From NCBI RefSeq assembly GCF_003711515.1, contig NW_021167082.1, positions 1,544,111 to 1,608,110 on the forward strand: a stretch of 64,000 nt of DNA. The letters are read 5' to 3'. Position numbers and translations under genes: made by a program. The stretch is from Sodiomyces alkalinus F11 (taxonomy: Eukaryota > Ascomycota > Sordariomycetes > Glomerellales > Plectosphaerellaceae). The notes under the pieces are model-generated. The model was not told the origin of the DNA, ran no database searches, and was given only the letters and a program-made list of their open reading frames with translations. Positions 11,634-22,334 of this stretch are shown piece after piece. The first letter of the stretch is position 1, and every line of letters begins with the position of its first letter.

Positions 11634-12183
11634 GTTGGAAAGAAGAAGAAAAGAAAAACAAAGTATCGCTGTATATGGACGAGACGTAAGATGGGAAGAT
11701 AGGACGGTCGGGTATCATTCGCGTAGGGTGTCGGGATGGATGATGGGGCGGTTGAAGATGGAATTCGAATTTGTCCAAGGCAAAAAAGTTGCAGTTTGGG
11801 AAAAAGATACAAAGCACGGATGGGAGTGAGGTACAATGTACAAAGTACAAAGTACAAGTAAAAAGCACAAAGTACCTAAAAAGTACACGTACACAATGGT
11901 ACAGGTGATGTTCCTTTATTAGAGCCACTCCCATCACAAAGCTGAGACCACGCCCCTAGCTTAACTTGAGGCTATTCCGACATTTCCAGAGTGGAAATCC
12001 ACGACCACCGAGCGACGAGGAGTTTGAAATCAACGATATTCCGACATTAAATTAAAAAAATTCAATTCCTGACAGAAAATACCACCTTACACGAAGCTTT
12101 TAAAGAGAAATTGACCACTGAAAACTAATGCAGCCAGGTCACGTAAGTCGTCTTTTCCTTTTGCGTTCTATACAGGCTCTATA
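11634..12183. other. intergenic, AGTAC-repeat rich
   Basis: Promoter side of the USP39-like gene (-) and 3' side of UTP13 (-). At about 11830-11895 it carries a run of short AAGTAC/TGTAC words (at least eight GTAC within about 65 bp). No gene seen. Confidence 0.55.
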
Positions 12184-15100
12184 CTACGACGCCATAATAA
12201 CGTCCCTACCGCCATCCTCCGCATCTCGCATCACCACATCGTCCAAGGCAGGTGCCAGGCCGTCCATCTCCTGCAGGGTATATTCCACCAGATAACTCTC
12301 GTCCACCAGCTCCTCCATCCGCTTGTAATGCCTCTCCGTGTACACCTTGAGCGCATTGAGCACCTCGCCCAGGCTCTTCTGCCCCCGCGCCCCCTTGACC
12401 GACAGGTTCGACAGCCTCGCCGCCGGGTAGCTCCGCACGAGCGCCCACAGGATCCGCTGCGCCACCGGCGCCGTCCTCGCATTGGTGTTCCAGTCCCGCA
12501 GCCGCAGCAGCAGCAGGAAGATCTGCTCGTCCGCCAAGCTGGCCAGCACCTCGTCCACCGCCCTGACCCCGCTCAGGCTGCCCGCCTCCGGCTTGCTCGT
12601 CGTCACCACCGACGTGAACAGGTGGAGCAGCCTACCGGGGTGGTTGAGCTGCAGCGCCAGCACGATGGCCTCGCGGTACGAGCCGGCGCGGACGTGGTTC
12701 TCCAGCTCCTGCTCCTGCTCGATCAGCTTCCGCGCCGCCTGCGTCGCCTCGGCCTGCGTCTCCGTGCTCGTGTCCTTCCAGAAGCAGACCGTCGAGTCCG
12801 CGCTGCCCGACACGATCGTGTTGTCCCCCGGGTGCACCGTCACCGCCCACACCCTGTCGATGTGGTTGTCCAGCGTGCACTCGCACTCGCCCGACTGCGC
12901 GTCCCACACCTTGACCAGCCCGTCGCCCGCCGCGCTGGCGAACTGGATCGGCCTCTTGTTGTTGTTGTTGTTGTTGTTGTTGCTGCTGCTCTTGTCGTCC
13001 GCCCGGGGAATGTTGAGCCACGCCACCTTCAGCACGCTGTTGGAGTGGCCCTCGAACGTCCTGATGCAGCTGTAGCTCGATAGGCTCCACAGCTTGATGG
13101 TCTTGTCGCCGCTCCCCGTCAGCACGACGCCCTTGCCGGCCACCGGCCCCTCGTCGCCCTGGATAATGGGGGTGTCGCCGGGCGCGAACTTGACCGACCA
13201 CACGCCGCGCCGATGACCCTTGAGGATGCCCTGCACCTCGCCCTCGGCCGCCGACCAGATCTTGACCGTCTTGTCCTGCGACGCCGTCGCGAACAGCTGG
13301 CCCGACGGGTGCACGTCGATGGCGTTGATGTCCTTGTCGTGCGCCTTTCGCGTGAACAGAGCCCGCGAGCCGCTGCCGCCCTTCTTCCCCTGCTGCTGCT
13401 GCTGCTGCTGCTGCGCCTGCTGCTGCTGCCGCGGAATCTCCCACTTCTTGACCGTCTGGTCCTGCGACCCGGTCAGGAGGAACGGGGGCGGGTGGCTCAG
13501 CGGGTCCTTGAACTGCGCCGAGGATTCTGGCGGTACCGTCTTGGGCAGGCCCACGGCGCCGACCGATTCCGCGTGGCCCGTGAATGTCGCGTAGCAGGTG
13601 AACGACTGGTTCGCCGGGTCCACGCGCCAGAGCCGCGCCGTGTTGTCCTTGGCCCCCGTGGCGATCCAGTGGCCCGACCAGTCGACGTCCATGGCGAGGA
13701 CGATGTCCTCGTGGCCCTTCAGCAGGCCGATGTCCTGGCCGAAATACGTCGACTCGCCCGCTGCCCAGTCGTATGCGTCGTCGCCTTTCGACTCTGTTCC
13801 CACCATGGACACGAGCCGGACTTCTTCCGCGTTGGTACCGAGAGCCATGAGCGAACGGTCCGGTAGGAGATAGGCGAGGTCGATGATCTCGTCGTGTGTC
13901 CCGGAGATACGTCGGAAAGGTTCCTGTACCGTGGCCTCGGCGGAAGCAGAAAGAGAGGCCTTGGTGGGCGGGTGGTACATGGCCAAAGTGAAATCGGCCT
14001 GTACGCAAAGAATGAACGGAAGCTCTGCATGGTAGATCGCCCTCGTGATCCCTTCCAGTTCCGACTTGGCAGGTCGGTCCTTGGTCAACTCCCGGCCGGT
14101 GTCGGTATCCCAGACGCGGAGGACGCCCTTGGATCCCGCCAAGTAGGTCAGACGTCCCTGGTCGGCGAACCCGACCGCCTCCACGAGCTCCAGGCACGGC
14201 ACGACCTTGCGGATCTTCCAAGACCGCGCGTCCCACCAGATGATCGTCTTATCTCGGCTGCCGGAGACGACGGCCTGCTGTTCCGGGCAGTAATCCAGAC
14301 CCTGGACATCCGAGACGTGGGAATCGAGATGCGCAATGGCCTTGCGCTTGTGGAGGTCCCAGACCCGTACCTTGCCGTCCTGGCTCCCGGAGGCCAACCG
14401 AAACCTGGTGGTGGTGGTGGTGGTGGTGGTGGTTGTGGTGCTGGCGCTTCCCTCCTCTTCGTTCTCGACGTCTTGCTGGCGTGACATGTTCCCCTTTTTG
14501 CTGCTGGGCTTCTCCGTCTCCGTTTCGTTGGCGCGGGCCGCGGCAACCTCGAAGAAGTGCAGCGCGGAGACCAGGACGCTCGGTCCGCGAAAGGTATGCG
14601 TAACGTAGCCTCCCGCGATATCCCATACTTTGATTGTCCCGTCGGCGCCTCCTGTCGCAAGAAGGGTGCTCGTTCGGTCGACGGCGAGAACGACGACCGG
14701 TGTAGTATGAGGCTTCACGGACCGGGCGAGCTTGGGTTCGATGGAGCCATCTTGGTTCGTCTTTAATGCGAAGACCTTCATAGTAAGAGACCGAGAGCAA
14801 ATAATGAGATGCGACCCATTTGGTGTCACTAAGAGAATGAGTTGTGAGTATGATGGAAAACGAGTCTATGGGGAGCCGGGGTGGGAAGCAAGGGAAACGC
14901 TGGTAGGCACATACATGTCAAGGTCGATATTTGCTCGCCATCCTAAGACTTGAGGTCAGTCTGTTTTGTCTCTTAAAAGAATGGAAAGTGAGAAGAAACA
15001 AGAGTTCGTACGCCTTCGATCTTTGCGATATGCCGTCCATTGGAGGGGTCCGTCAAGACGGCGTCTTCACCGAGGGTCGTAGCCAGGATCTTGGCGCCAT

Positions 15101-15188
15101 TGTCTAATGACACAGCCCCGCCTGTGAATATAGGCTGGATAGTCTTGTCGACTTTGAATGTTGTGTTGAGTGGCTGCTTGCTGGCCAT
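12184..15188 (-). CDS. utp13: Utp13, WD40 subunit of the U3 snoRNP/SSU processome
   Basis: Exons 15188-15012, 14942-14915 (28 nt) and 14828-12184, giving 949 residues. Introns 15011-14943 and 14914-14829 have GTACGA/GTATGT donors and TTAG acceptors and restore the frame ..KIEG-DGEQISTLT-LTPNGSHL... The protein is a string of WD40 repeats (GTIKVWD, GKVRVWD, KTIIWWD, NTARLWR, QTVKKWE, KTVKIWS, KTIKLWS, GLVKVWD, STVCFWK) forming tandem propellers. A C-terminal Utp13-type helical domain follows (about residues 790-920; KLIEQEQELENHVRAGSYRE). Homologues act in the UTP-B complex in early 18S rRNA processing in the nucleolus. Homopolymer tracts of Thr, Gln and Asn sit in loops. The upstream neighbour 15874-17973 is divergent. 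Confidence 0.95.
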
Positions 15189-15396
15189 GGCGCCTGTTCA
15201 TGTACTCGAGATACAGGGCGATACGGGGGGTGTTGCGTGTTGCGTGTTGCGTTGCTGCTGCCAATCGAGGGTCGACCGCAAATCTCGAGATGTCCTGGAA
15301 ATTTTTCTCCAGCGGGATGCCCGATCTTATCGATAACGGAGGTCGTATCTTATCTAAGGTAAGCTGAGCTGGTGACGGGAAGGGCTTGGTCAGAAG

Positions 15397-15444
15397 TACC
15401 TAAGGTACAAATTGAAAGTACGAAAGAGTTCGCTACCTAAGGTA
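15397..15444. repeat. pair of TACCTAAGGTA palindromes
   Basis: Two exact copies of the 11-nt near-palindrome TACCTAAGGTA, 37 bp apart. A third exact copy lies at 63778-63788, and shorter variants at 19440-19470, 31455-31465, 31535-31580 and 63517-63537. All are intergenic. Confidence 0.8.
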
Positions 15445-15580
15445 ACCTGGAAGTCAACCAAACAAAGAAACCTTGAGAAGTATTCTTCAAAATACCTTCC
15501 AGGACGCAGTTTCGTTTCTTCCGGGTTATTATTGAGTCGGACGGACAGAGACGTAAACACAACTCTCTGGAAGTGCAACA

Positions 15581-15592
15581 GATCACGTGATC
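15581..15592. promoter_or_regulatory. TCACGTGA palindrome (E-box-like)
   Basis: GATCACGTGATC, a perfect 12-bp palindrome centred on CACGTG, in a divergent promoter. CACGTG is the core bound by fungal bHLH factors (Cbf1, Pho4, SREBP types). Binding here is inferred. Confidence 0.45.
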
Positions 15593-15873
15593 TTTGTACC
15601 TGCTAACAAATGTAAGGTGGATTGTTCCCATGCTACCCGGATAAGGTACGTACCTCTACGGATCTCTTACCTTTAGGTAAGGGTTAAGGTAGCGACGGAT
15701 TGTCTGACAACGGATTCGCCAACTCATGACCCAGAACTTCAGCGGAAAGCCGTTTCCTTGACCCTATCGCACTGGCTCTTTTGAGTCTCTCGTTGTTGGT
15801 CTTCGTCACACTGGAGCTCTGAGATGAGAATGCGACACACGCCGAGTCGCTCAACACACCACTTCCTCCCAGC

Positions 15874-17973
15874 ATGACCCGGCTTGGCCCCTTGACTGCG
15901 CAGGCCCTAGTAAGCTCTCCCCCCTCTCTCTCTCTTCGCTCACGCTGCGCCGCATGGCAGAATCTAACGGCAATGTAACAGGGCCGGTCGCCGTACGACG
16001 ATGTAGTCGAAGGCTTGGGCGAAGAGGATCCGCGGGAACCAGTACAGCAATACGACAGCAGAGGGCGTCCGGTCAACCCAGAAACTAAGAGGCGCAACCG
16101 CGAGATGATCAGGGCGCACAATGAAGTCATGCAGGTAATAGGCGTGGCCGAACCCGACATGGGTCCTTCAACCGCCCATTTCGACTCGGTGCATCGCCAT
16201 GAGGCCTTTGAAGACAATATGGGCCAACGCCTACTCAGGCTGGGCCGTATCCTCGAGGTGGGCAGTCTCTGGGGGGTTAACGGCTTGCGTGCCAGGATCC
16301 TCATCTACAAAAGATACGCAGATATATCCTTCTTCGACTTGTTTCGTTACGAGAGGAGTCGGGCTTCTGCGCGCAATCTCCTTCTCGCCGGTCTACCCAT
16401 GTTCCTGGCCGGCCATGCCTGGAAGACATTTACTAGGGTACGATTCAGGAGCCGTGGACCCCGAAGACCATGGCTCAATAGCATCTTTGCCTACGTCCGG
16501 GTTCATCTGCAACTGTATGTCGCCATGCAGAGGTTAGACATCATACCGGCCAGTGAGTGGCTCCCTCACTGGAGCTACTTCGTCATCGGCTCCCCGTCAT
16601 CGCCGGTGCCCGCGCCTGCGCCACCCAAGGATCTCGGCATGTCCTCTCTCCTCGGCTATGCCGGGGCCTGGTGCCTGAACGCCACGCCTTTCCTCGCCTT
16701 TGTCTTATGGGGCCGTGTGTGGAGAAGAACGACAACTACGTTGTGGCAAGCGTTGTATGCGCAGCTTCCCAACACCGTGCATAACCGGCGAATGCTTCCG
16801 CCGATGGCCCCCCCAATGTTCCCTCCCATGCCCGCCGCCCCTACTGTAACCGTCACGGCCGAGACGCAACCCGAACCACAGGAGGCCCCCTCACGGCAAC
16901 CTGTCGACCTACCTCCACAAACGCGGCCGGAATTGCTTCGCGACATCAGCGAGCAAGGCCAGCAGCAAGCCCAACAAGCTCCTGACTCTAGTGCCAGTGC
17001 CAGTGCTAGTGCCAGTGCCAGTCCCAGCGTCGGCGTCGGCGTCGGCGTTGACACACCAGCGACCCCCGCAGCACCGACCACCCCCACTTCCACCCCCACC
17101 CCAACCCCGCGACGGCCTAGCGTCTTTTCCTCCCGAGGCGGGGAGGACTACAGCACCGAGGACGAGGAGGAAGGCGGCATCAGCGCAACACTTATCAGCT
17201 TTGACGTCGAGGCCACCGAGTCCTCCGACGCGCCGCCGGGACTGTGGTCGGCCGAGCTCCGACCCAGCGCCGGGCCCGACGGCACCGGACCGGCCATGAT
17301 GATGATGGCGATGATGCCGACGTACATCGACACGATGCTCACGCGCCTCCCGGCGTGTCTGGCGACCGACGTCTTCACCGTGATTGCAAGCTACGTCCTC
17401 CTGGCGCCGTACGAAGCGGTGGCGCTGCGGCTGGTGGCGCGCATGTACAGGCAACGGATGGGGCTCCCGGCGTCGGACATTTACGAGCCCAACGTGTTCG
17501 ACGGCTTGTCCTGGCGGTTGGTGACCAACTTTGTCGGCGTCGAGTTTCTGCACCTCGTTGTGGCGGGGGAGGTTTGGGCGTTCGTGTCGATGCTTGCGCA
17601 GGCGTTGCATGCGACGGAGGATGAGTGGAAGGAGATGGAGGCGGCACATGCGGCCCAGTTGCAGCAGCAGCAGCAGCAAGAACAACCACGACAGGGGGAA
17701 CAAGAGCAAGAGCAACAGCAACGCGAAGAGGAGCAGGAAGAAATGGAACAACAAGACATTGGAATGCGGGTACAGATCGATTTGCAGGAACGGATCGATC
17801 TGCAGGAACAGATGGAAATGCAGCAGATGCAGGAAGAAATCGACGAGCGAGAACGGATCCACATGCAAGGGCAAATGGAGCTGCAACGACAAATTGAACA
17901 GCTAGAGCGGGAGCTGGAGCTGGAGCCAGGGCAAAGTCTACAGGAAGAGGGAGTGCATCCGAATACCCAGTGA
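15874..17973 (+). CDS. unrecognised membrane protein with Gln-rich coiled-coil tail
   Basis: Exons 15874-15909 and 15982-17973, 675 residues; intron GTAAGC..ACAG. Splicing joins MTRLGPLTAQAL to GRSPYDDVVEGLGEEDP in phase 0; the unspliced upstream ATGs run into stops. I do not recognise the family. Likely membrane segments lie near residues 143-160 (NLLLAGLPMFLAG), 230-255 (LLGYAGAWCLNATPFLAFVLWG) and 470-545 (two hydrophobic stretches). Between them sits a low-complexity linker (Ser-Ala repeats, then Val-Gly and Thr-Pro repeats, about residues 350-395) and an acidic patch. The last 110 residues are a charged Gln/Glu-rich heptad-like helix (MEQQDIGMRVQIDLQERIDL..), probably a coiled coil. The gene sits head-to-head with UTP13. 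Function unknown. Confidence 0.75.
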
Positions 17974-18200
17974 ACTTTTAGTCGCCGAATATCGCTATTG
18001 TTAGGGGGGGAAGCGTCATTCTCACGCTGTTAGTGGCTTATTTTACCACGAGAGTAATTGTACCACCAAAACGACGGCCTAGTCAAGAATTCATTAAGCA
18101 TTAAGAGAGTGGCCATCAAAGGGAGGATATCATAAGATATCATAACCTGAAACGGGCCCCCCATTTCCATAACTGCCCAGGGGGGGAGGGGAGTGGCTTT

Positions 18201-18794
18201 CTACCGCGTCGGCCTCCCTTTTCCCTTCTCCGCCTTTTTGGCCTTGAGCTCATCAACGTAGTCTTTGATAAGGTCATGCAGATCCGGGTTCTTCCTCGCC
18301 AGGAGCACCACGTCGTCCGCCCTGATGGTAGTCCTCCCGGCATGACGACTGAAGCTCTCCAAGTCTGTCGCTGTGGATTCTATTCACGCGAAAGTTGCTC
18401 GTTAAAAAATGCATCCGTTTTTGCGGGACCGGTAAGGGCCATGTTGTGTGCTGTGTGTGTACAGTCGCCGACGAGGGACGAGGAGGAAAACTGGGAAGAA
18501 TGGCCAGCACTCACCAATCTGCTCCCACACCATCTCGGTCAAAGCGCCGATGAACTGAGGCGTGGCGTTGCGGTTTTTCTTCATGGATTCCTCGTCGACG
18601 ATTTGCCCGACGGCGAACCAGAGGGCGGCTTTGAGGCGCTGGAAGGTTTGTCAGTGAATCATGGCTGGGCCGTTTTCTGTTTTCCGATGGGACGGCACGG
18701 GCGGTGCTCGGTTGGCTAAGTTGTTTATGGCGAGGGGCGAGGGGCGAGGGGAGAGACGGACCTCTCGCTTTTCGTCACTCGACGCGTCGGCCAT
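18201..18794 (-). CDS. mhf1: Mhf1/CENP-S histone-fold protein
   Basis: Three exons: 18794-18762, 18638-18515 and 18379-18201, giving 111 residues. Spliced protein: MADASSDEKRE-RLKAALWFAVGQIVDE..WEQIESTATDLESFSRHAGRTT..DDVVLLARKNPDLHDLI. This is the CENP-S/MHF1 histone fold: RLKAALW helix, ATPQFI..LTEMVWEQI helix, DLESFSRHAGRTTI loop-helix and a basic tail. With Mhf2/CENP-X it binds DNA at kinetochores and at stalled forks with the FANCM helicase. Intron 1 (18761-18639) has an atypical GTCCGT donor but is required by the conserved joined sequence; intron 2 (18514-18380) is GTGAGT..TAG. The exons are too short to stand out as open frames. Head-to-head with the Pga2-like gene. Confidence 0.92.
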
Positions 18795-18948
18795 TATGGA
18801 CTATGCCTCGGCTCTTTCAGAGTGTGTAAAGAGCCGAGAAGAAAGAAGAAGAGAAAAACCTAAAGCCTCCCAAGACGACGGGTCGTAGATCGATCACTCT
18901 CCACGTCTGGCGCGTCGCGTCACGGGGATACCCGGGTGAAAGTGATGG

Positions 18949-18969
18949 TGTGAAATCGCGGATTTCACA
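18949..18969. repeat. short hairpin
   Basis: TGTGAAATC (18949-18957), loop GCG, then GATTTCACA (18961-18969): a perfect 9-bp stem. Confidence 0.7.
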
Positions 18970-19133
18970 TCACACTGTCAACTTTGAGTGGCTGAAGACG
19001 TTTCGTCAGATGTCTGTCCAGTGTTGATGGCATATCCATGAGTCTGGGGTTCCTACTTCATCTTCATTATGTGCCTTAACGTAGCTTGTAATTCCGATGC
19101 GTTCTCGGTCGCGCCAAACAACAATTCATGATA

Positions 19134-19143
19134 GTCACGTGAC
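19134..19143. promoter_or_regulatory. TCACGTGA palindrome (E-box-like)
   Basis: GTCACGTGAC, followed by TCGC. The identical 14-nt string occurs again at 31601-31614. Candidate bHLH site in the MHF1/Pga2-like divergent promoter; binding is inferred. Confidence 0.45.
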
Positions 19144-19286
19144 TCGCGGCCATTGGTGATACCGAGTCGTCAAGAATTGAAGTTGCTCTAGCTACGGTAA
19201 CAGTGCAACAATATTTCGAGCGACCCGGTAGATAGTAAAACATTCAAGCTTCTATTTCGCAAATTAATTTGTGATTGTTTTAGCTT

Positions 19287-19332
19287 GTATCTGCTGATAT
19301 TATACCCGAATCCGATCAACCTCAGCAGATAC
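19287..19332. repeat. inverted repeat, 11-bp arms
   Basis: GTATCTGCTGA (19287-19297) and TCAGCAGATAC (19322-19332) are perfect reverse complements around a 24-nt spacer. It could form a cruciform or be the trace of a small element; no flanking duplication was recognised. Confidence 0.65.
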
Positions 19333-19979
19333 ATTCATGCCCAGTGCTATAGATTATAGTGCTTATCTTATCGTAACAAAGACCTTCTCTCGAAGATGGG
19401 TAATGGCCTGACGTCACTGTCACTGCATTGCTTGGCTACCTACCTTACCTTACCTACCTTAGACCCTGCCAAGTCGGTTGCTTGCGGTTAGCTCCACTTA
19501 GGCCCCATCGCCAAGCTGAGCTTAGCGTGCTCGTGGGGGACCTCCAACCCGGAGTGACCGGTGCAAATGCATGTCCACGTGCCGACGCTTCCAGACTCCT
19601 GTCCACCAGTTCCATCTTTTTCGTATCAACTTTTTAATCCCTCCCTTGAGAGCCATCTATTGGAAACTCACGCAGCGCCTGCCCTAATCTTTCACACGCA
19701 CACAAGTTGTCGCAGAGTCCTCTCTCTCCGAATCCAAGGTTCTTATGACTCTTGTTCTCTGTTGGCCTACTCACACAACCCTGATTTACCTGCTGTCGGC
19801 TAAGGTCGACTAAGCATTTGCGCCACGCAAGATTCATTATTTGCTGGCGCAACTTACGTCGGGTCCTAAATTCAACCTCGACACTCTCCCACTTCGAAGT
19901 TCAACTCGGATATCGTATCCCGGGTTTTCTTTTCGGCCAACCACCTCCGTCTTAACCGCTCAGTTCAGAGAAACGAACC

Positions 19980-20414
19980 ATGGAGTACGTCAATCGCAGC
20001 GTAACCAACCTCCGCGCCTCTTTCGAGGACCTCACCCCGCAAAAAATCATTCGCCTTGTCGTCATCGTCGGCGCCTACGCCCTCTTGCGCCCTTACCTCA
20101 TGAAACTCGGTGGAAAATTCCAGATGCGCGGCCACGAGGCGCAAGAAGAACCAGAAGATACCGCCGCCCCTCGAGCGAAGCTGACACCCAACGACATCCG
20201 CGGTCAGGCCGGCATTCCCGAGGATTCTGATGACGGAGAAGAAGAAGAAGAGGGAGCCGAAGGCCCCGCGATAGCCACTGACTGGGGGAAGAAGGCTAGG
20301 CGGCGGCAGCGCCACGTGCTGAAGGAGCTACTGGATGCCGAGGAGCGGAGGTTAGCTGAGTTGCAGGAGGACGAGGAGGATAAGGATATTGAGGAGTTTT
20401 TGGAAAAGGAGTAA
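19980..20414 (+). CDS. Pga2-like ER membrane protein (DUF1531)
   Basis: Single exon, 144 residues. The N-terminus is followed by one hydrophobic segment with a basic C-flank (about residues 23-41, IIRLVVIVGAYALLRPYLMK). Then comes a hydrophilic tail rich in Glu and Lys, with an acidic cluster at about 82-95 and a terminal helical region (RHVLKELLDAEERRLAELQE) likely to form a coiled coil. The single membrane helix with the LLRPYL block and an acidic tail matches fungal Pga2 proteins, which act in ER-to-Golgi processing of Gas1 and alkaline phosphatase in yeast. The start is well defined: ACC ATG G in a C/T-rich leader. The assignment rests on the short membrane motif, so it is probable rather than certain. 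Confidence 0.75.
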   Translation: MEYVNRSVTNLRASFEDLTPQKIIRLVVIVGAYALLRPYLMKLGGKFQMRGHEAQEEPEDTAAPRAKLTPNDIRGQAGIPEDSDDGEEEEEGAEGPAIATDWGKKARRRQRHVLKELLDAEERRLAELQEDEEDKDIEEFLEKE

Positions 20415-22334
20415 TTCGCAACGCGCTTTATTGTGTTGCTGGAGGCTGCAAGTCTGGTGTTGGTCGGAGGGTTGGTGTGTGCAAGTTCGTTCGACTACTA
20501 TGACCGTATGACGCCTCTATCTGGTCAATGTCGAAATTCAGCCATGCCGTGTCCCTTTGAGACGTGTAAGACCACAACTGTTCCGGATAGGGATATCCAT
20601 AGCGAATTTGATGAATAAACTAAAGTCATAAGGGGGGAAGTATCAAAAAAAAAAAAAAAAAAAACTCGGCCTCCCTTTCGAGGCTACGGGAAACGTACAC
20701 CTTAATGCAGAATTTGAACTCGGGATGTTCACAGTATTGTATGCTAATAGACAAAGCCGACTTGGTCCACTTGAACTTGACCAACTGGCCTATTATGTTG
20801 AAATAAGCTGCACTTTAGTCCCTATATCTGGAACGTACTTAGAGTGCTACTCCAGGAGTTGACCGTCGAGGATGCCAATGCGCAGGTGGTTTCCATTGGG
20901 GACTTTATTTTTGCTCTGTCCATTCATCGGGCTGCCGTAATATTACCTTCCTTGGAGAACCATCTTCCCTTGCTAAGGCCCAGGAGCTCCCCATTCCTTC
21001 ATCCATAGCCAATTGGTGTCTCTCGAAAAGATTTCCTAGTCGCAATGTTATGTTCTACCCTCCGGATCAGAAGCTGCAACTAAACTACAGGGAGGGACTT
21101 GCCATAATAAGGGCGAGTCTTATCCAGGATATTTGTTTACCAGGTAGAGGCTTGACGTGCAAGTAATCTGTCACTTATAGAAACTCGAGGATTTACATGT
21201 ACAGGGCATAATGATCCGTTATCTCCAGCTTCTCCGACCTTGGAAGTGCAGCTGTCAGAGCACTTAGAGCAGCGTGGGTATTCATCTCAGATCAGAATTG
21301 ATGCTGAATAGGAGTAAGCAATATGGTACCCGCGAAACAACGTGGAAGGAGGCAACCCAGTCTCCGATGATCTTCGTCGCTTACGTGGCCTTGTGTAGCA
21401 ACAAACCGCTTGGCCATGCGCCGTGCAGGCCATATGCAAAGGGGGGGCTACCTGTGCTACGCAGGAAGCACTAAGCATATCCGCGGGGCCAGTCAAAGCC
21501 CGATATTCTGGATGAGAAAGAGGAGGGTTGGGTTTGTGTGGAGATAACGGGATACGGTCGGAGCCAAGGACGTGTGATGTTATTTGACAATGAAAGCCAT
21601 TGTTTCGGGCTAGTGGCATGCATGTTCTTGTGGTTCCTCGATTGCCGCCCGCCGGTCGTCGCCCGGCGATGCTGGAAATAATAGTGGTCAAGTCCAATTA
21701 GGATGACCGAGACCGTAATGGCTTACATAATGTTGTTACTGCCACGGTGTCGATACTATTGTACACGGACATATGCACTGTAACCGTGCCAACGGTGCGC
21801 ACTGCGCCCCACTATGCGGCTCCACCGCTATGTCATCCTTCATGTTGCCCTCAAGACACTGCGTCTCACCTCACCCTGTTGCTCGTTTGGACAACGAAAC
21901 AAAGCCAAACCAATCCGTTTCCCTTTTCCATCCTCAGACGTCTATCTTGCTGCATTTCTTCGATCAATCTTCTCTATCACCTTCTGACGACACCTAGTCT
22001 TTGCCTTGTGTGCGGAATGCCTGTGTCCAGCTATCCGTGCTGACGATCTCATCGCCAGACAAGTCAGGCCACGCGTCAGCTCCTGGACTCGTTCGTCGTC
22101 GTCTCGCTATCATTTCTATCCCTCACTGCGATCTCGACTGCCATTACTACCACGGTAATTGCTGACGACGATACCTTCACTTTCACTCCTGCTAACAGAG
22201 GAGTGAAGACCAAGGTTGATACCTTGCCTTGGCAACCTTTGGCGGCTTTCTCGTCGCGAACATGACGCTTTCGCCGATACTTTCCTGAAACGTCCTTTTC
22301 TGAGTTATCTACTATTCTTTTATCAGCCTTCATC
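20415..22334. other. intergenic, 1.9 kb
   Basis: No supportable gene. Holds a 20-A homopolymer (20645-20664). Several short open frames (for example 21287-21697 minus) lack family resemblance and sensible codon use. The last 500 bp are C/T-rich and probably include the leader of the next gene. Confidence 0.55.
20645..20664 (+). repeat. poly(A) tract, 20 A
   Basis: Uninterrupted run of 20 A. It could be a simple repeat or the tail of an old retroposed sequence; nothing upstream resembles a LINE or SINE. Confidence 0.8.

Larger units (their letters stand above)
15189..15873. other. divergent promoter region
   Basis: Lies between UTP13 (-) and the Gln-rich membrane protein (+). It contains two TACCTAAGGTA palindromes (15397-15407 and 15434-15444), a related CTTACCTTTAGGTAAG at 15668-15683, and a 12-bp palindrome GATCACGTGATC at 15581-15592. 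No gene seen. Confidence 0.6.
18795..19979. other. divergent promoter region with hairpins
   Basis: Between MHF1 (-) and the Pga2-like gene (+). Contains a 9-bp inverted repeat with a 3-nt loop (18949-18969), an 11-bp inverted repeat with a 24-nt loop (19287-19332), GTCACGTGAC at 19134-19143, and a TACC/TTACC run at 19437-19461. The last 150 bp are C/T-rich leader. No gene seen. Confidence 0.55.

Noticed and set aside
20700..20725. Reverse-strand GTTCAAAT, resembling a tRNA T loop
   Set aside because: Stem bases are not complementary, and there is no A box at the right distance.
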